NCBI GenBank assembly: GCA_013076295.1
Contig: RQOL01000776.1
Location: 1 to 64,000, forward strand
Direction: 5' to 3'
DNA from: Sanderia malayensis
Taxonomy: Eukaryota > Cnidaria > Scyphozoa > Semaeostomeae > Pelagiidae
DNA length: 64,000 nt
The translations under genes were made by a program, and so were the position numbers. Below, piece by piece: positions 52,336 through 62,902 of this stretch (the stretch's first letter is position 1; every line of letters starts with the position of its first letter). Below the pieces are notes generated by a model. That model was not told where the DNA came from. It made no database searches and was given only the letters and a program-made list of their open reading frames with translations.

Positions 52336-53758
52336 CAGGGGCGCAGTGGGAGCTATTTTGCAGGGGGGGGGGGCAAACCTGAAAATTTTCCGACAAAAAC
52401 ACATTTTTTCCGACGGATATTTGGCAAACCAAAGCAACTGGGGGGTCCGGAAACCCTCAGAGTACCCCCCGGAAGAAGGTATGGCCACGCCGTTTTGATT
52501 GGCTTAAAATGCAACCACACCAATTCAAAAGTAATATAAGCCAAAAATAATTTAAGTCATATAACTTGTAATAACTGTAATAACTTGTTCAAAAAATCAA
52601 TCTTAGAAAAAACTTTCTTGATGTAATAATCTCTAAAGCGTAGTTTACACGAGCAATTTTCTATGACAATTTTCTTTGACAAGTTTCCTTGTTCGCGTGG
52701 ATGGATATTTGACAATTTTTTAATTGTCAAATGTAATTGCTCGTGTGGATGAGCAGCAAGTTTTTTTGACAAGTTTTCGTTCTGAAGGCAATGGATTTAA
52801 CCAGCGGTATTTACAAGACATAAATTTAAAATGCAAGTAGACGAGAAGGATCTCATCCTTTGGCATATTTTTTATTTCGGCATACTTCGTCTTTTTAATG
52901 TTCCTGTTTTTATACCTCTCAGATTTGGAGTTCCATAGGCTTTTGCAACTCCCGGAGGGCTTTTAAAAATGTAGATGTGGCTTGATTTGTCCAAATCAGT
53001 CTGGCAGTCTTTGCAACGAAAAATTAATGACGCGAAGAATGCCTGCGTTGTGTAATACGAGGTCTGGGGTCCAAAGAAAATTGTCAAGTTTACTTGTCAA
53101 AGCGTTTACACGAGCAAGTCTCAAATTGACCTCATCTACACGAGCAAAATATAATTGTCAATTAAAAATTGTCATAGAAAACTTGCTCGTGAAAACTAGC
53201 CTTAAACAAGCAGGAAACAGAACATCTTACACTGCGATTGCGAAGTAAACTAAAAACTTAGTGCGGTTAAAATATCAATCTTCTCTGACTGAAGATAAAG
53301 CGAAGCAGGATTTGTTATCGCAAACATTTGCTTGAAGAGGTGAGCAGTTAAAACAGTTTCAAATGAACAGATCTTATGTAAAAGTGCTTCTGCATCTGTA
53401 ATTGTTTCACTGCTAATTGTCTAACTAACTGCTAACTAATTGTCCAAATCCAAATGTGATGAAAAGTGACTTCAATGTTTCTGTTACATGACGAGAATCC
53501 CCAACCCCGTGGTCATTGGCTTCCCCCCGGATGACGCAACTAACTTTTTCCGCACACGGTGCAATGGTTCAAAAGTTCAATAACTTTATTTTTACGGGAA
53601 AGACATTTCCGACAAACTAACACTTTTAATTTTTCCTAATAAATCATGCTCTCCATGTTTGTTTGTTAGTATTAAAATTTCCCAAAATTTCCGACAAACC
53701 CACGTATTTTCCGATTTTTCCGACAAAATTCTCGCCCCCCCCAGCCACTGCGCCCCTG
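52336..53758. mobile_element. Second hAT-type element in the YqaJ gene (1423 bp)
   Basis: It starts CAGGGGCGCAGTGG and ends CCACTGCGCCCCTG. Perfect 8-bp duplication CCAGTCAT (52328-52335 and 53759-53766). It contains a G run and TTTTCCGACAAA motifs near both ends. It carries a nested Harbinger-type MITE. Confidence 0.95.
52637..53202. mobile_element. Harbinger-type MITE (566 bp) nested in the hAT element
   Basis: Its ends are AGCGTAGTTTACACGAGCAA and its near-complement TTGCTCGTGAAAACTAGCCT, flanked by TAA (52634-52636 and 53203-53205). The GTTTACACGA motif also occurs in the ends of the Harbinger element at 9655, which could mobilise it. Confidence 0.75.
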
Positions 53759-53766
53759 CCAGTCAT

Positions 53767-53897
53767 TCATTGTTCCCCAACTGTATCATTTCTATTGTAA
53801 AGCTGTATTACCAGAGTTTTGTATTCTTTCCTTTGCCACCATGTCGGTTTACTGTTCTGTTCTATATCAGAACCCCAGCTTGTGCTGGAGTCAGTAA
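53767..53897 (+). pseudogene. YqaJ-like nuclease, C-terminal piece
   Basis: After removal of the hAT element the frame continues with SFIVPQLYHFYCKAVLPEFC to a stop near 53897. It overlaps the 3' end of the minus-strand DUF6589-like gene by about 35 bp. Confidence 0.6.
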
Positions 53898-54592
53898 TGC
53901 TGATACCCTGGTAATGAGGTGAAATGCAGCAATAGCATATGTTTGATGACCATCTGCTTTGTAAAATAAAAGAAAGAACCTCCAGCAACGAATAATTCTT
54001 TCCCCGTCTCCTTCCTTTACAGCATCATCAACATTTTTCAGAAGTAATTCTAAATTTAAATGGGATGTTACATAGCTATAAACATTGTCTGTTTTAGGTT
54101 TAACCTCTTTTTTGTCGAAATCCTGTCTTTTTAAATGGTACTTTTGTTCATGATTTGATCGTAATTTGTCAAATCTGAACACTCGGATGCAACCCTGTAC
54201 TCTACAAGGAAAAAGACAATCTGCATTTACTGGTGCATTGATCAAACACTCATTGGAACTAAGCTCTTCTGGGCACATATAATATGATTCTGGATCATTT
54301 GTCGCACACATTCATGAAGCCATTTAAACTTGTTTTCTTTGTTTGCATGCAAAATATGTGGTGGAATGACATCCTCCTTATTTGCAGACAAATTTGTCAT
54401 GCCAAGGTATTTCATTGCGAGTACAATTACCAATGCATCTGTTTCAAAAGACACAAACTCTTTACAAGCACTGAAATGATCTAGGGCATTGCCCCTTGCA
54501 TTTGAATTTTTGATCAAATTCCTGTTGTATGTCATGGAGCCAATGTCTTTTACAGAATTTTCATTGTAGAATATTTCATAAAGAATCTGCAA
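53862..54592 (-). pseudogene. DUF6589-like protein, C-terminal part
   Basis: The 5' piece (54592-54242) follows a TTTTTTATTGCAG splice-acceptor-like sequence and has DHFSACKEFVSFETDALVIV. A frame change near 54305 leads to the second piece: PCRVQGCIRVFRF with a zinc-finger-like C-x4-C, KTDNVYSYVTSHLNLELLLK, then DDAVKEGDGERIIRCWRFFL. This GDGERIIRCW block is the signature I associate with DUF6589 proteins, abundant in cnidarian genomes and of unknown function. Upstream exons are missing in this copy. Convergent with YqaJ. Confidence 0.6.
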
Positions 54593-54619
54593 TAAAAAAC
54601 AACAACAACAATTTATATA

Positions 54620-54797
54620 CAGTGGAATCCAGATAACTCGAACCCCCGGTAAATCGAACCTTGGATATCTCGAACCAATTTGTATTCCCTTCCCTTAAGC
54701 TTTTCTGGTACTTTGTAGCCCTCGATAACTCGAACATTCGTTAACTCGAACCATTTTCATCGGTTCCATGAAGGTTCGAGTTATCGGGATTCTACTG
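54620..54797. mobile_element. Tc1/mariner (pogo-like) MITE (178 bp)
   Basis: It starts CAGTGGAATCCAGATAACTC and ends with a complementary GAGTTATCGGGATTCTACTG, flanked by TA. It has several CTCGAAC motifs. Confidence 0.88.
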
Positions 54798-54819
54798 TAT
54801 CTATATATAACTAGCCAGG

Positions 54820-55136
54820 GGCACTCTCGTTCGCTCGCTGCGCGGAAGGAGGCAAGTGAAAAAAACTTGTGTGGTTGGCGAACTTCGTGCGGTACATTCG
54901 CTTATGCTCATGCCTCTTTCAACCCCACGTACAATGGGTTAGCTCGCTACGGTCGCCTGTGGTTGGCACACTTCGTGCGCTGCACTCGCCTGCGCTCATG
55001 CCTCTTTCAACCCCACTTACAATGGGTTAGCTCGCTGCGCTCGCCTGTCTATCTGTTGTCAAGAAACATTAACTGATCGGGCGCACTTCAAGTGCTGCAT
55101 TCGCTAATGCTTATGCCTCTGCCTACTCCTCTTCCA
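54820..55136. repeat. GC-richer direct repeats, about 108-bp period
   Basis: GCTCATGCCTCTTTCAACCC, then AATGGGTTAGCTCGCT, is present at about 54910 and 54998, with a third partial copy near 55090. Related to 40370-40470. Likely a dispersed repeat with a tandem expansion. Confidence 0.6.
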
Positions 55137-55510
55137 ACAGCTTGGATCGCTCCGCTCCCCTGATAACCCCTTATCATAATTTGCTTATTAAAACTTTGAG
55201 CTTGTTTACATTACGCCTAAGCATCGCAAGCATGCCGAAGCAACAATGGCAGTGGCCCACTACAAAAACTACAACTATCTCACTCGAAAAACAAAACAAA
55301 GCTATCACCTGTGTTCTCAATTGTTTCCTGTAATTTTCCAGACGTCTTCCAAACAAGTCTTTACAAGGATAATTCAGGTTGTAAAACACTTTGAAAGGGG
55401 CCCAGTTATCCTTTGTGTGCAAAACAAAAACATGCGTCTTCTCCAAAAGGACCTGCTGTTAAATGTGGCACGCTTTGCGCACTGCATTCCCTCCCGGTGA
55501 TGGCCATACA

Positions 55511-55770
55511 TACATACCTACATACCTACATACCTACATACCTACATACCTACATACCTACATACCTACATACCTACATACCTACATACCTACATACCTA
55601 CATACCTACATACCTACATACCTACATACCTACATACCTACATACCTACATACCTACATACCTACATACCTACATACCTACATACCTACATACCTACATA
55701 CCTACATACCTACATACCTACATACCTACATACCTACATACCTACATACCTACATACCTACATACCTACA
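55511..55770 (+). repeat. Octanucleotide microsatellite (ACATACCT)n, about 32 copies
   Basis: Perfect 8-bp array. Repetitive THIPTYL-type translations over it are artefacts. Confidence 0.97.
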
Positions 55771-55784
55771 ATAGGGGACAATGC

Positions 55785-55976
55785 GACCCCCCACTCCCCC
55801 CAAAACAATGTTGTCTTGTGCACCAGTCCTTTCTTGTCGTCGGGCCAAAAGAATTTCGGCGATATTGAAAAACACCGCCTCTACAAACAACATTGTTATG
55901 GGTGGGAGGGGGATGAAGTATGCGTGTAAAACTTGCTAAAATCCTGGGTGTCCCACGACTTTTGTCCCCTATTGTC
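55785..55976 (+). repeat. GGGGACAA-family repeat, copy 1
   Basis: About 190 bp nearly identical to 57905-58098 (shared: TTCGGCGATATTGAAAAACA and CCGCCTCTACAAACAACATT). It ends GACTTTTGTCCCCTATTGTC. The left end is truncated at the microsatellite side. Confidence 0.8.
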
Positions 55977-56640
55977 TGGTATCAAATTCTTCAAACATGT
56001 CACTTATACAGCTGGTTTTCGTGTTTTCTGGGGTTTTCAAGGCCGTTGATCTCGATGAGCATGTCAAAAATTTTCTATATAGTACGTATGACGTCATACC
56101 ACGTGATTGTCCCATTTTTGGCTCATTTGGAGCTCTAAAGTGGTCGTGTTGTCCGAGCGAATTGTTTTTTTTTGTGGAAACCATTTTGGGAAAGAGAACA
56201 AGGTATTGTGAATATATTGTGAAAAAAACGAGTCTGAAAATGTTATAAAAGTGTCTGAAAAAGGCATGTTCGTGAACTTGAAGTATGCCTGTAAAACCTG
56301 TTAAAATCCTGGGTGTCCCATGACTTTTGTCCCCTATCAAATTCTTGAAATACATCACTTATAAAGCTGGTTTTCGTGTTTTCTGAGGTTTTCAAGGGCG
56401 CTGATCTCGATGAGCATGCCAAAAAATTTTCTATATATTACGCATGACGTCAAACTAAGTGATTGTCCCATTTTTGGCCCAAATGGAGCTCTAAAGTGGT
56501 CTTGTTGTCCGATACAAATTGTTTTTTGAGTGGAAACGATTTTGGCAAAGAGAACAAGGTATTGTGAACATATTTTGAAAAAAAGGAGTCTGAAAATGTT
56601 TTAAAAGTGTCTTAAAAACGCATGTTCGTTAACTTGGAAC
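55918..56640 (+). repeat. Tandem duplication, about 356-bp unit, 2 copies
   Basis: The segment starting at GTGTAAAACTTGCTAAAATC recurs at about 56290. Shared blocks include TCGATGAGCATG and GAGCTCTAAAGTGGTC. Copies differ by roughly 10 percent by eye. It lies 5' of the Rep-like gene. Confidence 0.8.
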
Positions 56641-57018
56641 AAAAAATGAAAACAATGCTACACGTGCACCGGAGAAAAAAGTAGAGAATAGTCACATGGA
56701 AAACGAGTAAATCTTGCAAGCAAAATATTGTTTATTACCTGCATGATATCGTAATACTTGAACTATGTAATCTGATTAATTGTGGCATATCTGTCAACAG
56801 TGATTGTCCTTGAAACATGCCAGTCCTTTAAAGGTGTCTCTCAGCAAGGGGTGAAATCCTGGCAATGTCAATACCATAAGAAAACAATAGTAAAGCAGCA
56901 GGCAATTTCAAATTCAAATTTATTTCACATAACATGACGGTTACAATCACTTACTGTTATCATTTTCACAACTGCATGTTCACTAGCCGTTCTACATTGT
57001 TTATACATTATTATCATA

Positions 57019-57826
57019 ATGGCATCATCATTAAATGTGGACAATGTTAGAAGGGCTCACCTAATTACTTACAGCAAGGCAGACACTGAAAAATATAACA
57101 GGAGGTCATTCAGCGATACAGTTCTTGCAGCATTCCATACAGTCACTACAGCCATCATATTACAGTTGGCTTGTTGCATGGAAAGTCATGAGGATGGTGG
57201 TGTCCATTTCCACATGTGCGTCCTGCTGGACAAACTTCAGCGCTGGTCGAAAGTAAAGAAGCACCTACAAGAAACAAAGGACATTGTCGTACACTTCTCA
57301 GGACATCCTGGCTATCACACAGCATATGAATATGTCACAAAGCTAGATAGCCAAGTTCTGAGAAGTGAAGGTCATCCTACCTTGAAAGGGGCTCCAAAGA
57401 CCCTGCCAGCAATGAAGAAGCGAAGCAGGACATCTGCTTCTGGTATGGATACCACACAGAAGAGCACCAGGTTGGGTAATTTGGAAGTCTCTGATATGAT
57501 TATCTCCAACGGCATTGACTCCAAGTTGCACTTCCTGGCACTGGCCAAGAAGAAGAAAACAGATGGTGACAGCAGGCTGTATGAGTGTGTCTTGAACAAA
57601 GGCGAGAAACGGATCAGTGAACTTGTGCAGTTTGTCTGGGCAATGGAAACAGCACAGCAAACGTTGGAGAGACGTTCAATGTCAAGAATTGACCTCTTGA
57701 AGATGGCCTACAACGACAAGTGTGTCTGTCAAGGTGAATGGTTGGTTTGTGCAAAGGAAATCCTTAAAAACAACAGTATCCAGCAAAGCACTATCTATTG
57801 TACTTTGATTTTCATACCAGACAATA
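57019..57826 (+). pseudogene. HUH Rep-like endonuclease gene, 3' truncated
   Basis: About 269 codons from ATG 57019. The three Rep motifs are in order: HLITYS (residues 14-19), VHFHMCV with the HUH pair (62-68) and AYEYVTK with the catalytic Tyr and Lys (102-108). The later part (LGNLEVSDMIIS, QFVWAMETAQQTLERR, CQGEWLVCAKEILKNN) matches a multicopy cnidarian family, in which I expect an SF3 helicase next. Here a GGGGACAA-family MITE cuts the gene before any Walker A motif. Origin from a ssDNA-virus-like Rep is inference. Confidence 0.72.
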
Positions 57827-58098
57827 GGGGACAAAAGTCCCTACACACCTGAAAATTGCATCCCATAATGCTGTGATTCTGCACGCTTTGTTCTCTGTGA
57901 GCAGAATGCGGCCCCCCTCCCCCCAATACAATGTTGTCTTGTGCACCAGTCCTTTCTCGTCGCCGGGCCAAAAGAATTTCGGCGATATTGAAAAACACCG
58001 CCTCTACAAACAACATTGTTATGGGGGGAGGGGGATGAAGTATGCGTGTAAAACTTGCCAAAATCATGGGTGTCCCAGGACTTTTGTCCCCTGTTGTA
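57827..58098. mobile_element. GGGGACAA-ended MITE cutting the Rep-like gene
   Basis: It starts AGGGGACAAAAGTCC and ends GGACTTTTGTCCCCT. The similarity of the flanks ATACCAGACAAT and ATTGTCTGGTAT in copies 1 and 2 suggests that the true ends lie 12 bp further out. Its right part duplicates 55785-55976. No clear target duplication. Confidence 0.65.
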
Positions 58099-58099
58099 T

Positions 58100-61000
58100 A
58101 CACGTAAATACAGCTAAAACTATAGGAAGATTAACTTTCATTCCAACAATTTACACATGAATCCACGTTGGTACATCTAAATTTAGTAGAAACCTCTTTA
58201 GTAATTTGTTCAGGGATATTAAGATTCATTCCCACAATTTACACAGGATTCGGCGCCAATAAATCTAAAACTTAGTGAAATACTCGATTATTCACTTGTT
58301 TTGAGTGGTATTAACATTGATTCTCATAACTTACACATAAATCCACGTAAATATACCCAAAACTAATGAACATATAATATTCATTCCCACAATTTACACT
58401 AATGAAAATTAACATAAATTGAAACAATTTACACATCAAGTAACGTAAATAAAGCTAAAACTAAGGAAATTATACAGCTATACACGTAAATACAGCTAAA
58501 TTTATAGGAATATTTAGTTTCATTCTCACACTTTACACTTGAATCCATGTAAACAAAGCTAAAACTAAGGAAATTATAACATTCATTCTCAAAGTTTAAA
58601 CCAAGTAAGATTTACTTTCATTCCAACAATATTCACATGAATCCATGTTAATACATCTAAATCTTAGTGAAAACACTTTTAGTTACTTGTTCGGAGATAC
58701 AAACATTCATTCCCACAATTTACACATGATGACGTCGTGTTGACACATGACGCAATTTACACATGACGCCGCCATGTTGACGTCGTCGACGTACCGTTTG
58801 CACAGCCTTGCGACAATACCAAGATCTGAGAACCGAGATTTGAACGTACGATCCCACCATATCATGAAAATCTGCACTAAGTTGCCTGTAAGCTCAAGGC
58901 CAATCATTGATCTCTTTGATTCGTTTTCTCTAACATGAAGTTGACCAATTCCTTTATGGCCTCGTCAAGAGTTATTAGCAATAAAAAAAAAATTAACATT
59001 TATTCCCACAATTGACACTAATGAAAATTAACATTCATTCCCACAATTTTCACATAAATTCACGTAAACACAGCTAAAATAAGGAAATGATAACGCTATA
59101 CACGTAAACATAGCTAAAACTATAAGAAGACTAACTTTCATTCAAACAATTTACACACGAATTCACGGTGAAACATCTAAAACTTAGTGAAATACGCAAT
59201 TATTCACTTGTTTTCAGTGATAGTAACATCCATTCCCATAATTTATACATGAATCGATTTTAATACATCTAAGTGCCAGTAAAAACATTTTTAATTACTT
59301 GTCCAGAGATATTAACAGTCATTTCCACAAATTACACTTGATTCCACGCTAATAAATCTGAAATTTATTGAAATACACGATTATTCACTTGTTTTCAGTG
59401 ATATTGACACTCATTCCCCTAATTTATACATGAATCCACGTAAATATATTCTAAACTAATGAACATATAACATTAATTGCCACAATTTACAGAAATGAAA
59501 GTTAGCATTCATGCCCACAACTTACACATCAATTCAAGTAAATACAGCTAAATAAAGGAAATTAAACAGCTATACAAGTAAATACGGCTAACTCTATAGG
59601 AAGATTTAGTTTCATTCTCACAATTTACACATGAATCCACGTTGATACATCTAAATTTATTGAAAACCCCTTTAGTTACTTGCTCAGAGATATTAACATT
59701 TTTACCACAATTTACACATGATTCCGCGCTAATAAATCTAAAAAGTAATGAAATACACGATTATTCACTTGTTTTCAGTGATATTAACATCCATTCCCAA
59801 AATTTACACTACAAAAAATTAACATTCATTACCAAAAATTACACTAATGAAAATTAATATTCATTCCCGCAATTTACACATGATTCCCCGCTAATAAACC
59901 TAAAACTTAGTGACATACACGATTATTCACTTGTTTTCAGCGATACTAACATTCCTTCCGATAATTTACACTAAAAAATTAAAATTCATTCCTACAATTT
60001 ACACTAATGAAAATTCACGTTCATTCCCGCAATTTACACATGATTCCCCGCTAATAAATCTAAAACTTAGTGACATACACGATTATTCAATTGTTTTCAG
60101 CGATACTAACATTCATTACGATAATTTACACTAAAAAATTAAAATTCATTCCTACAATTTACACTAATGAAAATTCACGTTCATTCCCACAATTTACACA
60201 TCAATTCAAGTAAACACAGCTAAAATAAGGAAATGATAACGCTATACACGTAAAGACAGCTAAAACTATAGGAAGACTAGCTTTCATTCAAATAATTTAC
60301 ACACTAATCCACGGTGAAACATCTAAAACATAGTGAATACACGATTATTCACTTGTTTTCAATGATATTCACATTCATTCCCATAATTTATACACGAATC
60401 CAGTAAATACGTCCAAAACTAATGAGCATATTACATTCATTCCCAGAATTTACACTAAAGAAAATTGGCATTCATTCCCACAACTTACACAGTAAATACA
60501 GCTAATTCTATAGGAAGATTTAGTTTCATTCCCACAATTTACACATGAATCCACATTGATACATCTAAATTTAGTGAAAGCCCCTTTAGTTACTTGTTCA
60601 GAGACATTAACATTCATTCCCTCAATTTACACATGATTCCGCGCAAATAAATCTAAAAAGTAACGAAATACACGATTATTCACTTGTTTTCAGTGATACT
60701 AACATTCATTCCCATAATTTACATAGGAATACAGGTCAAATCATCCAAAACTAATGAACATATAACATTTATTCCCAGAAATTACACTACAAAAAATTAA
60801 CATTCATTCCCAAAATTTACACTAATGAAAAATAATATTCATTCCCACAATATACACATCAATTCATGTAAATAGAGCTAAACAAAGGAAGTTACACTGC
60901 TATATACGTAAATACAGCTAAATATATAGGAAGATTTCGTTTCATTCCCACAATTTACACATGAATCCACGTTCATACATCTAAATTTAGTGAAAACCCC

Positions 61001-61822
61001 TTTAGTTACTAGTTCAGAGATATTAACATTCCTTCCCACAATTTACAGACGATTTCACCCTAATAAATCTAAAACTTAGTGAAATACACAATTACTCACT
61101 TGTTTTCAGTGATATTAACATTCATTCCCATAGTTTACACATGAATCCAAGTAAATACCCACAAAACTAATGAACATATATCATTCATTCCCACAATTTA
61201 AACTATTGACAACTAACATTAATTCTCACAAATTACACATGAATCCACGTTTCAGTGATATTAACATTCATTCCGATACTTTACATATGAAAACACGTCA
61301 ATACATCCGAAACTAATGAACATATAACATTCATTACCACAATTTACACTAAAAATTAACATTCATCCCCACAATTTACACTAATGAAAATTAACATTCA
61401 TTCCCACAATTTACACATCAATTCACGTAAAAATAGCTAAAACTAAGGAAATGATAACGCTATACACGTAAATACAGCTAAAAGTATAGGAAGATTTAGT
61501 TTCATTCCTAAATCCTAAATCCTAAATTCCTAAATCTAGGATAAATATAACATTTATGCTCACAGCTTAAACCATGGAAGATTTACTTTCATTCCACATA
61601 ATAGACATGAATCCATGTTAATACATCTAAATTCTAATGAAAACAATTTTAGTTACTTGTTCAGAAATATTAACATTCATTCCCACAATTTACACATGAT
61701 TCCACGGTAATAAATATAAAATTAAAGAAATAAACTATTATTCACTTGTTTTCAGTGATATTAACTTTCATTCCCATCATTTACATTTGACTTCACGTGA
61801 ATACATCCAAAACTAATGAACA
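58100..61822 (+). repeat. Complex AT-rich satellite, first block
   Basis: Dozens of variants of CATTCCCACAATTTACACATG followed by alternative modules (GATTCCGCGCTAATAAATC; AATCCACGTTGATACATC; AATTCACGTAAACACAGC). Module spacings of roughly 33, 64 and 88 bp recur in mixed order, so a higher-order repeat of several hundred bp is likely. No genes. Confidence 0.9.
58730..58985. other. Non-satellite island within the satellite
   Basis: About 255 bp of GC-richer sequence with no satellite motif (AACATGGCGGCG on minus, TTGACGTCGTCGACGTACC on plus), ending close to a run of 10 A. It might be a retroposed fragment. The minus frame (RFSDLGIVARLCKRYVDDV) is unrecognised. Confidence 0.5.
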
Positions 61823-61824
61823 TA

Positions 61825-62900
61825 CACTTAGTGAGCATAAGTTACGCACCACCCGATGAAAAATGGCGTCTAAAAGTGGCCCGAGGCCTAAGCAAGAAAA
61901 TTTACATAACAATATATAAATACCAAACGGGTTTCAATTGGGAATTTCTTTAGCAGAAATATACTCAGAATTTCATAAATTTTCAAATGAAAACATTATT
62001 TAAACTATATCATATTGTTTTACAATAATATTTAAAGAAAACTGCGAAGAGGTTTTTTAAAAAATGTTCACAAAAATTTATCGAAATGGAGTAATTAAAA
62101 CGCCAATAATTATAATTTCTTTCACTCAAAGCCACGCAAATTTTCTCTCATTTAAAAGAGAATATTTTGAAATTTTGAAAAATGTAAAGATTTTTCATGT
62201 AACTGTCTTCACCTTTTATAATTTTCAGTTTCAGTTTTTGTTTACCACTGGGGAAGCACATGTTTTGTTTTTCAAATTTTAGAGTGGGTTTTAAAAAACA
62301 AAATTTTTGTTAACTTCAGAAAGTATGAAGCCCTTGAAAATTATATCAAATTATAGTATTTGAAACAAATTATAGGAATATCCATGTCGGATTTTTTGTT
62401 ATGGCGCTTAACCTTCTTTTTTTTACTCTGAAAAAAAATTACGGAAAAATAGGTTTTATCAAATCACATTCCTAAAATGATAAACAGAGGCTAAAACTGA
62501 AAATTATAAAAGGTCAAGACAGTTACATGAAAATTTTTTTCATTTTTCAAAATTTCAAAACATTCCCTTTTAAATGAGGGAGAATTTGCGTGGTTTTCAG
62601 TGAAAGAAATTAAAATTATTGGCGTTTTAATTACTCCACTTCGATAAATTTTTGTGAACATGTTTTAAAAAACCTCTTCACAGTTTTCTTTAAATATTAT
62701 TATAAAACAATATGATATAGTTTAAATAATGTTTTCATTTGAAAATTTAAGAAATTTTGAGTATATTTCTGCTAAAGAAATTCGCCATTGAAACCCGTTT
62801 GGTATTTATATATTGTTATGTAAATTTTCTTGCTTAGGCCTCGGGCCAATTTTAGACGCCATTTTTCATCGGGTGGTGCGTAACTTATGCTCACTAAGTG
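61825..62900. mobile_element. Foldback element with about 390-bp inverted arms (1076 bp)
   Basis: It starts CACTTAGTGAGCATAAGTTA and ends with the exact complement, flanked by TA (61823-61824 and 62901-62902). The arms stay complementary for about 390 bp around a centre of about 270 bp. No transposase. It is inserted in the satellite. Tc1/mariner-type mobilisation is inferred from the TA duplication. Confidence 0.9.
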
Positions 62901-62902
62901 TA

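Larger units (their letters stand above)
50410..55292. mobile_element. DNA transposon with about 145-bp inverted ends carrying YqaJ and DUF6589-like genes
   Basis: 50410-50557 is the reverse complement of about 55137-55292 with moderate divergence (shared: GCCGAAGCAACAATGGC, TTGTTTACATTA, CTCGCTCCGCTC). Between them lie convergent YqaJ (plus) and DUF6589-like (minus) genes and several younger insertions. I infer that the inverted pair are terminal repeats of one old element. Exact ends and target duplication were not resolved. Confidence 0.55.

Noticed and set aside
53862..54311. A classical C2H2 zinc-finger gene
   Set aside because: The Cys and His spacing is irregular, and the GDGERIIRCW block points to a DUF6589-like protein instead.
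55413..55868. ORFs of repeated THIPTYL
   Set aside because: Simple translation of the ACATACCT microsatellite.
58707..58907. 66-codon minus ORF in the satellite island
   Set aside because: No recognisable family; bounded by satellite; probably a chance frame in a short GC-richer insert.
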